From Oryzibacter oryziterrae (GTDB lineage: Bacteria; Pseudomonadota; Alphaproteobacteria; Rhizobiales; Pleomorphomonadaceae), in contig NZ_JAKJIC010000013.1 of assembly GCF_021864535.1 (NCBI RefSeq), positions 91,185 through 155,184 of the forward strand: DNA of 64,000 nt, written 5' to 3'. Of this stretch, positions 27,734 through 36,186 are shown piece by piece. Positions within the stretch are counted from its first letter, which is position 1. Every line of letters begins with the position of its first letter. The notes beneath the pieces were generated by a model that saw only the letters and a program-made list of their open reading frames with translations, ran no database searches and was not told the origin of the DNA. Made by a program: the position numbers and the translations under genes.

Positions 27734-30700
27734 ATGTTCAACAAGGTCATGGTCGCCAACCGTGGCGCCATCGCCTGCCGTATTTTCCGCACGCTGAAGC
27801 GCATGGGAATCGGCACGGTGGCGGTCTATTCGGAGGCCGACCGTCACGCCCGCCATCGGCTGATGGCCGACGAGGCGGTGCTGATCGGCCCGGCGCCGGT
27901 CAAGGAAAGCTATCTCGACATCGACGCCATCGTCGCCGCCGCCAAGGCGACCGGTGCCGAGGCTGTGCATCCGGGCTACGGCTTCCTGTCGGAGAACGCC
28001 GGCTTTGCCGCCCGCCTCGCCGCCGAAGGCATCCGCTTCATCGGCCCGCGCGCCGAGCATATGGCGGTCTTCGGGCTGAAGCACACGGCGCGCGCAGCGG
28101 CGGAAAGGTGCGGCGTGCCGCTGTTGCCCGGCACCGGCCTGTTACCCGATCTCGCTGCGGCCCGGTCCGCCGCCGCCCGCATCGGCTATCCCGTTATGAT
28201 CAAGAGCACCGCCGGCGGTGGCGGCATCGGCCTGCAGCTCTGCCGCTCGGAGGCGGAACTCGGCCCGCTGTTCGAGACCGTGCGGCGCCTGTCCGAGAGC
28301 AATTTCAAGGACGGCGGCATCTATCTTGAAAAATATGTCGACCGCGCCCGCCACATCGAGGTGCAGATCTTCGGCGACGGGGCGGGCAATGTGGTGGCGC
28401 TCGGCGAGCGCGACTGCTCGCTGCAGCGGCGCAATCAGAAGGTCGTCGAGGAGACCCCGGCCCCCAACCTGCCGCCCGCCACCCGCGCGGCGCTGATGGA
28501 GGCGGCGGTTCGGCTTGGCCGCCATGTCGCCTATGAGTCGGCCGGCACGGTGGAGTTCATCTATGACGATCAGGCGGATGCCTTCTATTTCCTGGAGGTC
28601 AACACCCGCCTGCAGGTGGAACACGGCGTCACCGAACAGGTGACCGGCGTCGATCTCGTGGACTGGATGGTGCGCCAGGCGGCCGGCGAGCTCGGCCCGC
28701 TGGTCGTGCCGCCGGCCAGGGGCGCCTCGATCCAGGTGCGCCTTTATGCCGAAGACCCCGGCAAGGGCTTCCGCCCCTCGTCGGGCCGGCTCACCCATGT
28801 GCGTTTCCCTGACGACGCACGCGTCGACGGCTGGGTGGAGAGCGGCACCGAGGTGACGCCCTTCTACGATCCCATGCTGGCCAAGATCATCGTCACCGGG
28901 GCGGACCGCGCACAAGCGCTCGGCAAGCTCCGCGCGGCGCTTGAGGCCACCGAAGTCTACGGCATCGAGACCAATCTCGACTATCTCAAGGCCATCGCCG
29001 CCTCGGACATGCTGGAAAGCGGCAAGGTCGCCACCCGCGCGCTTGCCGATTTCCCCTATGCGCCTCAGACCGTCGACGTGCTGTCGCCCGGCGCGCAATC
29101 GAGCCTGCAGGATTGGCCGGGGCGCATCGGCCACTGGGACGTCGGCGTGCCACCGAGCGGGCCGATGGACGCCTTGAGCCACCGCATCGCCAACCGCATC
29201 CTCGGCAATCCCCTGGATGCGGCGACGCTGGAAATCACCCTCACCGGCCCGACCCTGCGCTTCAACGCGGCCACCGTCATCGCCATCACCGGCGCCGACA
29301 TGACCGCGACGCTGGACGAGGCGATCGTGCCGCTTCACACGGCGATCCCCGTTGCCGCCGGACAGGTTCTGAGCTTCGGACGGGCAGTCGGTACCGGCAA
29401 CCGCGCCTATCTCGCTGTCCGCCACGGCTTTGACGCGCCTAGCTATCTCGGCAGCCGCTCCACCTTCGCGCTGGGCAAATTCGGCGGCCATGGTGTCGGC
29501 ACGCTGCGCACCGGTGACGTGCTGCGGCTCAACCGACAGGGCGCCGCCGACGCCGGCGTGCCGGTCTGGCCCGAAGCGGCGCGTCCGGCCCTGACCCACA
29601 GCTGGACGCTCTCGGTGCTGATCGGCCCGCACGGCGCGCCCGACTTCTTCACCGAGGCGGACATCGCCACGCTCTTCGGCAGCGAATATGAGGTGCATTT
29701 CAACAGCGCCCGCACCGGCGTGCGCCTGATCGGCCCCAAGCCCGAGTGGGCGCGGACCGACGGCGGCGAGGCGGGCCTGCATCCCTCCAACATCCACGAC
29801 AACGCCTATGCCGTGGGCGCGCTCGACTTTACCGGTGACATGCCGATCATCCTCGGCCCCGACGGCCCCTCGCTTGGCGGCTTCGTCTGCCCGGTGACCG
29901 TCGCCATGGCGGACCTCTGGAAGATCGGCCAGCTGAAGCCCGGCGATCGCCTGCGCTTTGTCCGCATCGACATGGACACCGCCGACGCCTTGCGGGCGGC
30001 GCAGGAACGGCTGCTCGGCGAGGCCGGCGCCTTGCCGGCCCCCGCCATCGTCAGGCCCCCTGAAGACGATCCGGTCCTCGATCACTTCGGCAGCGGCGAG
30101 GACAAGGTGGTGCTGCGCCAGTCGGGCGACGACAATCTCCTCGTCGAGTTCGGGCCGCTGGAACTCGATCTGACGCTGCGCTTCAACGCTCACGCACTGA
30201 TGGAGCGGCTGAAGGCGGAGAAGCTCCCGGGCATCCTCGACCTGACGCCGGGCATACGCTCGCTGCAGGTGCACGTGGATCCCGACCGCCTGCCGGTGCG
30301 GCGCCTGCGCTCGATCCTGGTCGACGCGGTGAACAGCCTGCCACCGGTCGACGCCATCGAGGTGCCGACCCGGACTATTCATATGCCGTTGTCCTGGGAC
30401 GACGAGCAGACGCAGCTGGCCATCCGCAAGTATCAGGAACTCGTCCGCCCCGACGCGCCCTGGTGCCCGTCCAACATCGAGTTCATCCGCCGCATCAACG
30501 GCCTTGCGGACGAACAGGCGGTGAAGGACATCGTCTTCGGGGCGAGCTATCTGGTGCTCGGCCTCGGCGACGTCTATCTCGGCGCGCCCGTGGCAACGCC
30601 GGTGGACCCGCGCCATCGCCTGGTCACCACCAAATACAATCCGGCCCGTACCTGGACGCCGGAGAACGCAGTGGGCATCGGCGGCGCCTACATGTGCATC

Positions 30701-31324
30701 TACGGCATGGAGGGGCCGGGCGGCTACCAGTTCGTCGGCCGCACGGTGCAGGTGTGGAACACCTATCGCCAGACCGCCAACTTTACGGGCGGCAAGCCCT
30801 GGCTGTTGCGTTTTTTCGACCAGATCCGCTTCTTCCCCGTCTCGGCCGTGGAGCTTCTGGAAGCGCGCGACGCCTTCCCCTATGGCGGCTACGAGCTGAA
30901 GGTGGAGGAAGACACCTTCCGTCTGGCCGATTATCGCCGCTTCCTGTCGGAGAACGCCGGCAGCATCGCCGCCTTCAAGCGCCGGCAGCAGACCGCTTTC
31001 GAGGCGGAGCGCCAGCGCTGGCGCGATCTGGGCCTCGCCGCCTATGTGTCCGACGAAGCCGGGTCGGGCGCGCCGGTCGACAGCGAAACCCTGGCGCCGG
31101 GCCTTGCGTCGGTGGATAGTCCCATTCCCGGCAATATCTGGAAGATCCTCGCCGAACCCGGTCACCGGGTGGAGCGGGGCCAGGTGGTGGCGATCCTGGA
31201 ATCGATGAAGATGGAAATGGAAGTGGTGAGCCCCGCCACCGGTGTGGTGCGGGATGTGCTTTGCCAGACGGGCAAGACCGTCCAGGCGGGCCAGCGCCTG
31301 TTTGTTGTCGAGGAGCAAGACTGA
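27734..31324 (+). CDS. Biotin-dependent guanidine carboxylase (urea carboxylase family)
   Basis: 1196 residues. Domains in order: biotin carboxylase with ATP-grasp (about 1-450, glycine loop STAGGGGIGLQ), carboxyltransferase halves of KipA/AHS2 type (about 455-770, SLQDWPGRIGHWDVGVPPSGPMD) and KipI/AHS1 type (about 790-1000), and a C-terminal biotinyl domain with the biotin lysine K1159 in ESMKMEME. The family carboxylates urea or guanidine with bicarbonate and ATP. Guanidine is preferred because of the riboswitch and the DUF1989 pair, which plain urea amidolyase does not need. One base separates it from allophanate hydrolase. Confidence 0.92.
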   Translation: MFNKVMVANRGAIACRIFRTLKRMGIGTVAVYSEADRHARHRLMADEAVLIGPAPVKESYLDIDAIVAAAKATGAEAVHPGYGFLSENAGFAARLAAEGIRFIGPRAEHMAVFGLKHTARAAAERCGVPLLPGTGLLPDLAAARSAAARIGYPVMIKSTAGGGGIGLQLCRSEAELGPLFETVRRLSESNFKDGGIYLEKYVDRARHIEVQIFGDGAGNVVALGERDCSLQRRNQKVVEETPAPNLPPATRAALMEAAVRLGRHVAYESAGTVEFIYDDQADAFYFLEVNTRLQVEHGVTEQVTGVDLVDWMVRQAAGELGPLVVPPARGASIQVRLYAEDPGKGFRPSSGRLTHVRFPDDARVDGWVESGTEVTPFYDPMLAKIIVTGADRAQALGKLRAALEATEVYGIETNLDYLKAIAASDMLESGKVATRALADFPYAPQTVDVLSPGAQSSLQDWPGRIGHWDVGVPPSGPMDALSHRIANRILGNPLDAATLEITLTGPTLRFNAATVIAITGADMTATLDEAIVPLHTAIPVAAGQVLSFGRAVGTGNRAYLAVRHGFDAPSYLGSRSTFALGKFGGHGVGTLRTGDVLRLNRQGAADAGVPVWPEAARPALTHSWTLSVLIGPHGAPDFFTEADIATLFGSEYEVHFNSARTGVRLIGPKPEWARTDGGEAGLHPSNIHDNAYAVGALDFTGDMPIILGPDGPSLGGFVCPVTVAMADLWKIGQLKPGDRLRFVRIDMDTADALRAAQERLLGEAGALPAPAIVRPPEDDPVLDHFGSGEDKVVLRQSGDDNLLVEFGPLELDLTLRFNAHALMERLKAEKLPGILDLTPGIRSLQVHVDPDRLPVRRLRSILVDAVNSLPPVDAIEVPTRTIHMPLSWDDEQTQLAIRKYQELVRPDAPWCPSNIEFIRRINGLADEQAVKDIVFGASYLVLGLGDVYLGAPVATPVDPRHRLVTTKYNPARTWTPENAVGIGGAYMCIYGMEGPGGYQFVGRTVQVWNTYRQTANFTGGKPWLLRFFDQIRFFPVSAVELLEARDAFPYGGYELKVEEDTFRLADYRRFLSENAGSIAAFKRRQQTAFEAERQRWRDLGLAAYVSDEAGSGAPVDSETLAPGLASVDSPIPGNIWKILAEPGHRVERGQVVAILESMKMEMEVVSPATGVVRDVLCQTGKTVQAGQRLFVVEEQD

Positions 31325-31325
31325 C

Positions 31326-33128
31326 ATGTCCTTTGAGATGACCCTTGAGGGCATTGCCGCCTTCATCACCGCAGGTGGCACGGCGCAAGCCGTGATCGCC
31401 GAAGCCTATGACCGCATCGCCGCCTATGCCGATCCCGCGGTCTGGATCACCCTGCGTCCACGCGAGGAGGCTCTTGCCGAGGCGCGCGCCCTTGACGCCG
31501 CCCCGGTGCGCGGACCGCTGTTCGGCGTGCCCTTCGCGGTCAAGGACAATATCGACGTCAAGGGTCTGCCGACTACGGCGGCCTGCCCGGACTATGCCTA
31601 TGAACCCGCTGAGGACGCCACCGTGGTGGCCCGTCTCCGGGCCGCCGGCGCCATCGTCGTCGGCAAGACCAACCTCGACCAGTTTGCCACCGGCCTCAAC
31701 GGCAGCCGTTCGCCCTATGGTGCGCCGCGCTGCGTGTTCGACGAAGCCTATGTGTCGGGCGGATCGAGTTCGGGATCGGCAGTGTCCATGTCATCAGGCC
31801 TCGTCGCCTTCTCGCTCGGCACCGATACGGCCGGCTCGGGCCGCGTGCCGGCCGCCTTCAACAACATCGTCGGCGTCAAGCCGACCAAGGGGCTCATCAG
31901 CACCACCGGCGTGGTGCCGGCCTGCCGGTCGGTCGACTGCGTTACCCTCTTCGCCGCCAGTGCCGCGGAAGGGACGGTGCTGCGCCGCATCGCCGAGGGC
32001 TTCGACGCTTCGGACGTCTATTCGCGCCCCATGCGACCGGTGGCGCTGCCCGGCGGGCGCCTGCGCGTCGGCGTGCCGCGACAGGACCAGCGCGAATTCT
32101 ACGGCAATGCCGCCTATGCCGCGCTCTATGACAAGGCGCTCGCCGCCATGGCCGCGCTCGGTGCCGACATCGTCGAGATCGACTTTGCCCCCTTCCGCGA
32201 CGCCGCCAAGCTGCTCTACGGCGGTCCCTGGGTCGCCGAGCGCCTCGCCGCTATCGAGGCCTTTGCCACGGAGAAGCCCGAGAGCATGGACCCGACCGTT
32301 CGGGCCATCGTAGAGGGCGCGCGCGGCATGAGCGCGGTCGACGCCTTCCGCGGCCAGTATGAGCTCGCCCGCTATGCCCGCCTGTCCGAGGCCGAATGGG
32401 GCCGGATGGACGTCATGCTGCTGCCGACCTCGCCGACCATCCACACGGTGGCCGACATGCTGGCCGAGCCGATCAAGCGCAACAGCGAGTTCGGCCATTA
32501 CACCAATTTCTGCAATCTGCTGGATTTTGCGGCCATTGCCGTCCCGGCCGGCTTCACAAGCGCCGGTCTTGCCTTCGGCGTGATGCTGGTCGGCCCCGCC
32601 TTCAGCGACGACGCCATCGCCGCTCTGGCAGACCGGCTGCATCGGACGCTGGAGCCCACCTCCGGCAAGACGCGCCGTCCCCTCGGGGCCGCGCTCGCCG
32701 AACCCAGCCATGACCGCATCGCGCTCGCCGTGGTCGGCGCCCATCTCGCAGGCCAGCCGCTGCACGGTCAGCTCGCCGAGCGCAAGGCCGAACTCATCGC
32801 CCGCACCCGCACGGCGCCGCACTACAAGCTCCACGCACTTGCCAACACCACGCCGCCCAAGCCGGGCCTCGTGGCGACGCCCGGCTTTGCGGGCGAAGGC
32901 ATCGAGGTGGAGGTCTATGCGCTCGATGCCGCCGCCTTCGGCAGCTTCACCGCGCTGGTGCCGTGCCCCCTCGCCATCGGCTCGGTGGAACTGGCCGACG
33001 GCAGCACGGTCAAGGGCTTCGTCTGCGAACCCGCAGCGCTTGATGGGGCCACCGACATCACCGCCTTCGGCGGCTGGCGCGCCTACCTGGCCTCCAGGGC
33101 ATCCGCCGATCATGTTGAAACAACATGA
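31326..33128 (+). CDS. atzF: Allophanate hydrolase
   Basis: 600 residues. Amidase-signature enzyme splitting allophanate into two CO2 and two ammonia, the last step of guanidine (or urea) breakdown. The Ser-cisSer-Lys triad is K73 (AVKDN), S147 (GGSSSG) and S171 (DTAGSGR), with spacing identical to AtzF. A C-terminal domain of about 130 residues (from about 470) is present, as in full-length enzymes. The last codons and the stop lie inside a repeated palindromic element (HVETT then TGA), so the repeat has shaped the C-terminus. Confidence 0.94.
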   Translation: MSFEMTLEGIAAFITAGGTAQAVIAEAYDRIAAYADPAVWITLRPREEALAEARALDAAPVRGPLFGVPFAVKDNIDVKGLPTTAACPDYAYEPAEDATVVARLRAAGAIVVGKTNLDQFATGLNGSRSPYGAPRCVFDEAYVSGGSSSGSAVSMSSGLVAFSLGTDTAGSGRVPAAFNNIVGVKPTKGLISTTGVVPACRSVDCVTLFAASAAEGTVLRRIAEGFDASDVYSRPMRPVALPGGRLRVGVPRQDQREFYGNAAYAALYDKALAAMAALGADIVEIDFAPFRDAAKLLYGGPWVAERLAAIEAFATEKPESMDPTVRAIVEGARGMSAVDAFRGQYELARYARLSEAEWGRMDVMLLPTSPTIHTVADMLAEPIKRNSEFGHYTNFCNLLDFAAIAVPAGFTSAGLAFGVMLVGPAFSDDAIAALADRLHRTLEPTSGKTRRPLGAALAEPSHDRIALAVVGAHLAGQPLHGQLAERKAELIARTRTAPHYKLHALANTTPPKPGLVATPGFAGEGIEVEVYALDAAAFGSFTALVPCPLAIGSVELADGSTVKGFVCEPAALDGATDITAFGGWRAYLASRASADHVETT

Positions 33129-33226
33129 TCGAAAAGCGGCTGCCCTAACTATTGAGTCTGGAGCGATTTCTTGGCGATCAGGTGATTCCACCTGATTGGA
33201 AAGCGCTCCAGGGGCTGAATGTATGC
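33108..33226. repeat. Compound palindromic repeat at the end of atzF
   Basis: First unit: GATCATGTTG-AAA-CAACATGATC (33108-33130). Second unit, about 45 bases on: an outer inverted repeat TGGAGCG...CGCTCCA around a perfect inner palindrome ATCAGGTG-ATTC-CACCTGAT. A short copy of the first unit is at 23050-23072. The combination looks like a dispersed intergenic element of Hyphomicrobiales. It provides the atzF stop codon and fills the gap to the nitrilase-like gene. Confidence 0.75.
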
Positions 33227-33312
33227 TCTGAAAGCGCGCTGTGCTCGACTTTGACGGGCGGATTGGCGATCCTGTCGATCCGCCCGCTTCCATGGGGCGC
33301 AGAGGAGCCCGA

Positions 33313-34098
33313 ATGAAGATCGCCGCCCTGCAGATGCAGCCCCTGTCCGCCGACATCGAGGGCAACTTCGCCAAGATCGAGGCGGCGGCAACGGCAGCCG
33401 TCGCCATGGGCGCCGATCTCCTCCTGACACCTGAGCTGGCGCTGACCGGCTATGCGCTGGCAGATCGCTTTGCGGCCATCGCCGAGCCGGCCGACGGCCC
33501 CATGGTGGAGCGGCTGCGGGCGCTTGCGCGTCGCCTCGGCCTTGCCATTGTCGCGGGCTTTCCCGAGCGATCGGGGGACGTCGTCTACAACAGCGCCGTT
33601 TTCGCCGGCGCCGACGGCAGCCTGCAGCTCTATCGCAAGGCCCATCTCTACGGGCCGCAGGAGAAGGCGGCTTTTCAGCCGTCGTCCGACCCAGCGCAGG
33701 TGTTCGACTACCGCGGCTGGCGCATCGGTCTTCTCATCTGCTTCGATGTGGAGTTCCCCGAGACGGTGCGCAGCCTGGCGCTGGCTGGCGCCGAACTGGT
33801 GCTGGTGCCGACCGCCCTGCCGCGCGCGCCGATCTCCTACAGCATCTCCGGACGCATGATCGGGACGCGCGCGCTCGAAAACAGTCTCTTCGTCGCCTAT
33901 GCCGACCTCTGCGGCGAGGAAGGCGCCTGCAGCTACCACGGCGGATCGGTGATCGCCGGCCCCGACGGCAATGATCTCGCGCGGGCCGGCCCTGCCGAAG
34001 CGCTGTTGATCGCCGATCTCGATCGCGCCGAGATCAGCCGCGCCAGGGCCGAGAGCGAGTATCTGACGGAACGGCGGCCGGATCTCTACCGGCTTTAG
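33313..34098 (+). CDS. Nitrilase-superfamily carbon-nitrogen hydrolase
   Basis: 261 residues. The catalytic triad of the superfamily is intact: E41 (LTPELALTGY), K109 (YRKAHLYG), C143 (LLICFDVEFPE). It has the size of aliphatic amidase/omega-amidase branches rather than true nitrilases; the substrate cannot be named. It follows atzF by 184 bases on the same strand, across the palindromic repeat, so it may be a looser member of the guanidine operon or independent. GAGGAG lies close to the ATG. Confidence 0.88.
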   Translation: MKIAALQMQPLSADIEGNFAKIEAAATAAVAMGADLLLTPELALTGYALADRFAAIAEPADGPMVERLRALARRLGLAIVAGFPERSGDVVYNSAVFAGADGSLQLYRKAHLYGPQEKAAFQPSSDPAQVFDYRGWRIGLLICFDVEFPETVRSLALAGAELVLVPTALPRAPISYSISGRMIGTRALENSLFVAYADLCGEEGACSYHGGSVIAGPDGNDLARAGPAEALLIADLDRAEISRARAESEYLTERRPDLYRL

Positions 34099-34112
34099 TC
34101 CGCCTCACGCCG

Positions 34113-34940
34113 TCAGCTGGACAAGGCCTGACGCACATGGTCCATGCTCGCGCGCACCGCGGCGATCGGGTCGGGCAGATCGTGGACTTCCCTGGCGAAG
34201 GGCTCGAAGGAGACGATGCCGTCAAAGCCGCCGGCATAGAGCGCCTTGAGCTGGCCGATGTTGCCGAGCCGGTCCTTGGGGCCGACCAGCACGCGATGGC
34301 CGTCCAGCATGTCGGCGAAGCTGATGGCGGGATCCTCGAGGCCGGAGATATGCACGAGTCCGGTGCGAGCCGGGAAGAGATCGGCCTCGCCGGCGCCGGT
34401 GTGGTGGAAGGTGTCGTGCACGAGACTGTAGAGCCCCGACAGCCCCAGTTCGTCGATGGCGGCGAGCGCCGTCGCCTTGAAGCGCATCGACGAGAAGGGG
34501 AAGCCCAAGGGTTCGACAAAACCCTTGAGGCCGAAGTCCCTGAGGATCCTGGCAATGCCGGCGAGCGAAGCGTGCAGTCCGGCGGTCTTTTCCAGATTGT
34601 CCTCCAGCAGGCGGCCCTCGTTGAGCGGGCACATGACAAGCCCTGTCGCGCCGCAGGCTTGCGCCAGCTGGGCCATGGATACCGCCTTGGCCGCCAGCTC
34701 CGGCGTCCAGACGTTGAAGGGATAGAGCGCGTTGATGGTGCGGATCTCGAGCCCGAGATCGCGTGCCTTGGCGCCGATCTCGCGCGCGGCGGCCATGTCG
34801 GTGACGCTGTTGACGCCGATGTCGTTGCGCAGTTCCACCGCACTGGCGCCGAGAGCGACGGCCGCCTTCAGAAAATCGTCCGGGCTGAGCGCCGGGCAGA
34901 CCATGTGGTTGAAGCCGAACTTGATCGAAGGTGCTGACAT
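34113..34940 (-). CDS. Xylose isomerase-like TIM-barrel protein, probable inosose isomerase (IolI-like)
   Basis: 275 residues. FNHMVCPALSPDDFLKAAVALGASAVELRND at the start and metal-site residues such as FVEPLGFP, VHDTFHH and HISGLEDP fit the AP endonuclease family 2/IolI group, which interconverts keto-inositols or related sugars. GGAGG precedes the ATG. Convergent with the nitrilase gene (14 bases) and divergent from a LacI regulator, with an 18-bp palindrome between. The neighbourhood (mmsA, inositol-type transporter) supports inositol metabolism, which is inference. Confidence 0.75.
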   Translation of the reverse strand: MSAPSIKFGFNHMVCPALSPDDFLKAAVALGASAVELRNDIGVNSVTDMAAAREIGAKARDLGLEIRTINALYPFNVWTPELAAKAVSMAQLAQACGATGLVMCPLNEGRLLEDNLEKTAGLHASLAGIARILRDFGLKGFVEPLGFPFSSMRFKATALAAIDELGLSGLYSLVHDTFHHTGAGEADLFPARTGLVHISGLEDPAISFADMLDGHRVLVGPKDRLGNIGQLKALYAGGFDGIVSFEPFAREVHDLPDPIAAVRASMDHVRQALSS

Positions 34941-35005
34941 TGTTTCCTCCAGCTTCTGATTGGCGCAAAAGCTAGCGCAGCCGGTCCCGGTTACCTCATG
35001 GGGAG

Positions 35006-35023
35006 TTGACGATTTATCGTCAA
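35006..35023. promoter_or_regulatory. Operator palindrome between the IolI-like and LacI genes
   Basis: TTGACGAT-TT-ATCGTCAA, an 18-bp perfect palindrome of LacI-operator size, 65 bases from one start codon and 37 from the other. Most likely the binding site of the adjacent LacI-family protein. Confidence 0.65.
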
Positions 35024-35060
35024 GCTGATTGCTTGCACAGGCGGAAATCGGAGATTGCCC

Positions 35061-36104
35061 ATGACTGAGGGACTGCGTCGCAAGCGCGCGCCGCGCTTCG
35101 TCGAGATTGCCCGCGAGGCCGGCGTCAGCGTCTCCACCGTCGACCGCGTGCTCAACGAGCGCGACAGCGTGTCCGAGGCGGTGCGGGTGCGCGTGATCGC
35201 CGCCGCCGAACGGCTGGGTGTACCGCGCCTCCTGCCGCGCACCGACCATTCGCTGGTGCATCTCGACATTCTTCTGCCCGATAACCGGACGCCGTTTTTC
35301 CAGCGTCTGGGACGGGCCTTCGCCGAGGCTTCCGCCTTTCTCGACAAGCGCTTCGTGCTGCATCGGCGCATCTTCCGGCAGAGCGACGAGAAGGCGCTGC
35401 TGCGCGCCATCCTGGAGCCAGCCTATCGCCGGCACGGTCTGGTGATCGCTGCCCCCGACACCGCGCCGGTGCGCGCGGCCCTGACCGAAGCGGCAAGGCG
35501 CGGCGAGACGATCGCCGCCGTGATGTCACAGCTCGCAGGCCTTGAGGGCGTCAGCTATCACGGCATCGACAATTACCTAGCCGGCCGGACGGCAGGGCTG
35601 ATCCTCGGTCGCTTCATCCGGACTTCCGGGCGCATCCTGTTCCTGAGCGGTGGCGATACCTGGGAGGCGCATCTGCGCCGCGTGGCCGGCTGCCGCGACG
35701 TGCTCACGGCCTTCCCCGGCCTTGCCGCCACCCAACGACCGATCGAGACCCATGACGACGACACCGCCTGCTATCAGGCGGTGAGCGCGGCCCTGACGCA
35801 GGGCGACGTGGTGGGCATCTACAATTCGGGCGAAGGGTCGGCCGGCATCCTCAAGGCACTGGAGCGCTATGATCCTGAGGGCCGCGTGGTGTGGATCACC
35901 CACGAGCTCTCCGACAATCACCGCCACGCCCTTTTGGCGGGCCGCCTGGCCATGGTGATCGATCAGGACCCGGACCTGCAGGCGGCGAGCGCCCTGCGCC
36001 GGCTGATCGAAACGGCAAAGGCGGGCGACGGGCCGGAGCCCCCCGCCCGCCGGAGCGAGTTTCGGCTGCATTTCCGCGAGAATTGCGGCGAGCCGACACT
36101 GTAA
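35061..36104 (+). CDS. LacI-family transcriptional regulator
   Basis: 347 residues. N-terminal LacI helix-turn-helix (FVEIAREAGVSVSTVDRVLNERDSVSEAVR, residues of about 12-42) and a sugar-binding periplasmic-type core. ATG used; an in-frame TTG two codons earlier is rejected. It probably controls the divergent IolI-like gene and perhaps the mmsA/transporter genes beyond it. Effector unknown. Confidence 0.85.
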   Translation: MTEGLRRKRAPRFVEIAREAGVSVSTVDRVLNERDSVSEAVRVRVIAAAERLGVPRLLPRTDHSLVHLDILLPDNRTPFFQRLGRAFAEASAFLDKRFVLHRRIFRQSDEKALLRAILEPAYRRHGLVIAAPDTAPVRAALTEAARRGETIAAVMSQLAGLEGVSYHGIDNYLAGRTAGLILGRFIRTSGRILFLSGGDTWEAHLRRVAGCRDVLTAFPGLAATQRPIETHDDDTACYQAVSAALTQGDVVGIYNSGEGSAGILKALERYDPEGRVVWITHELSDNHRHALLAGRLAMVIDQDPDLQAASALRRLIETAKAGDGPEPPARRSEFRLHFRENCGEPTL

Positions 36105-36106
36105 GG

Positions 36107-36161
36107 CCGGCACCGCCGCCGGGAGGGCCGCACGGGAAAACGCAGCCTGCGGCGGTGCCGG
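36107..36161. terminator. Strong hairpin between convergent genes
   Basis: CCGGCACCGCCGC (36107-36119) pairs perfectly over 13 bp with GCGGCGGTGCCGG (36149-36161) around a 29-base loop. No clear T-run on either side. It lies between the LacI gene and mmsA, which converge, so it probably serves as a bidirectional transcript end. Confidence 0.5.
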
Positions 36162-36186
36162 AAGCCCCCGGGAGCGGGGGGCGTGA

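Noticed and set aside
28142..31381. 1079-codon open frame on the minus strand
   Set aside because: Antisense shadow of the guanidine carboxylase gene; composition typical of reverse-frame translation, no ribosome-binding site, no family motif.
26331..33128. Plain urea amidolyase system using urea as substrate
   Set aside because: The guanidine-I riboswitch and the two DUF1989 subunits fit guanidine better; urea use as a side activity is not excluded.
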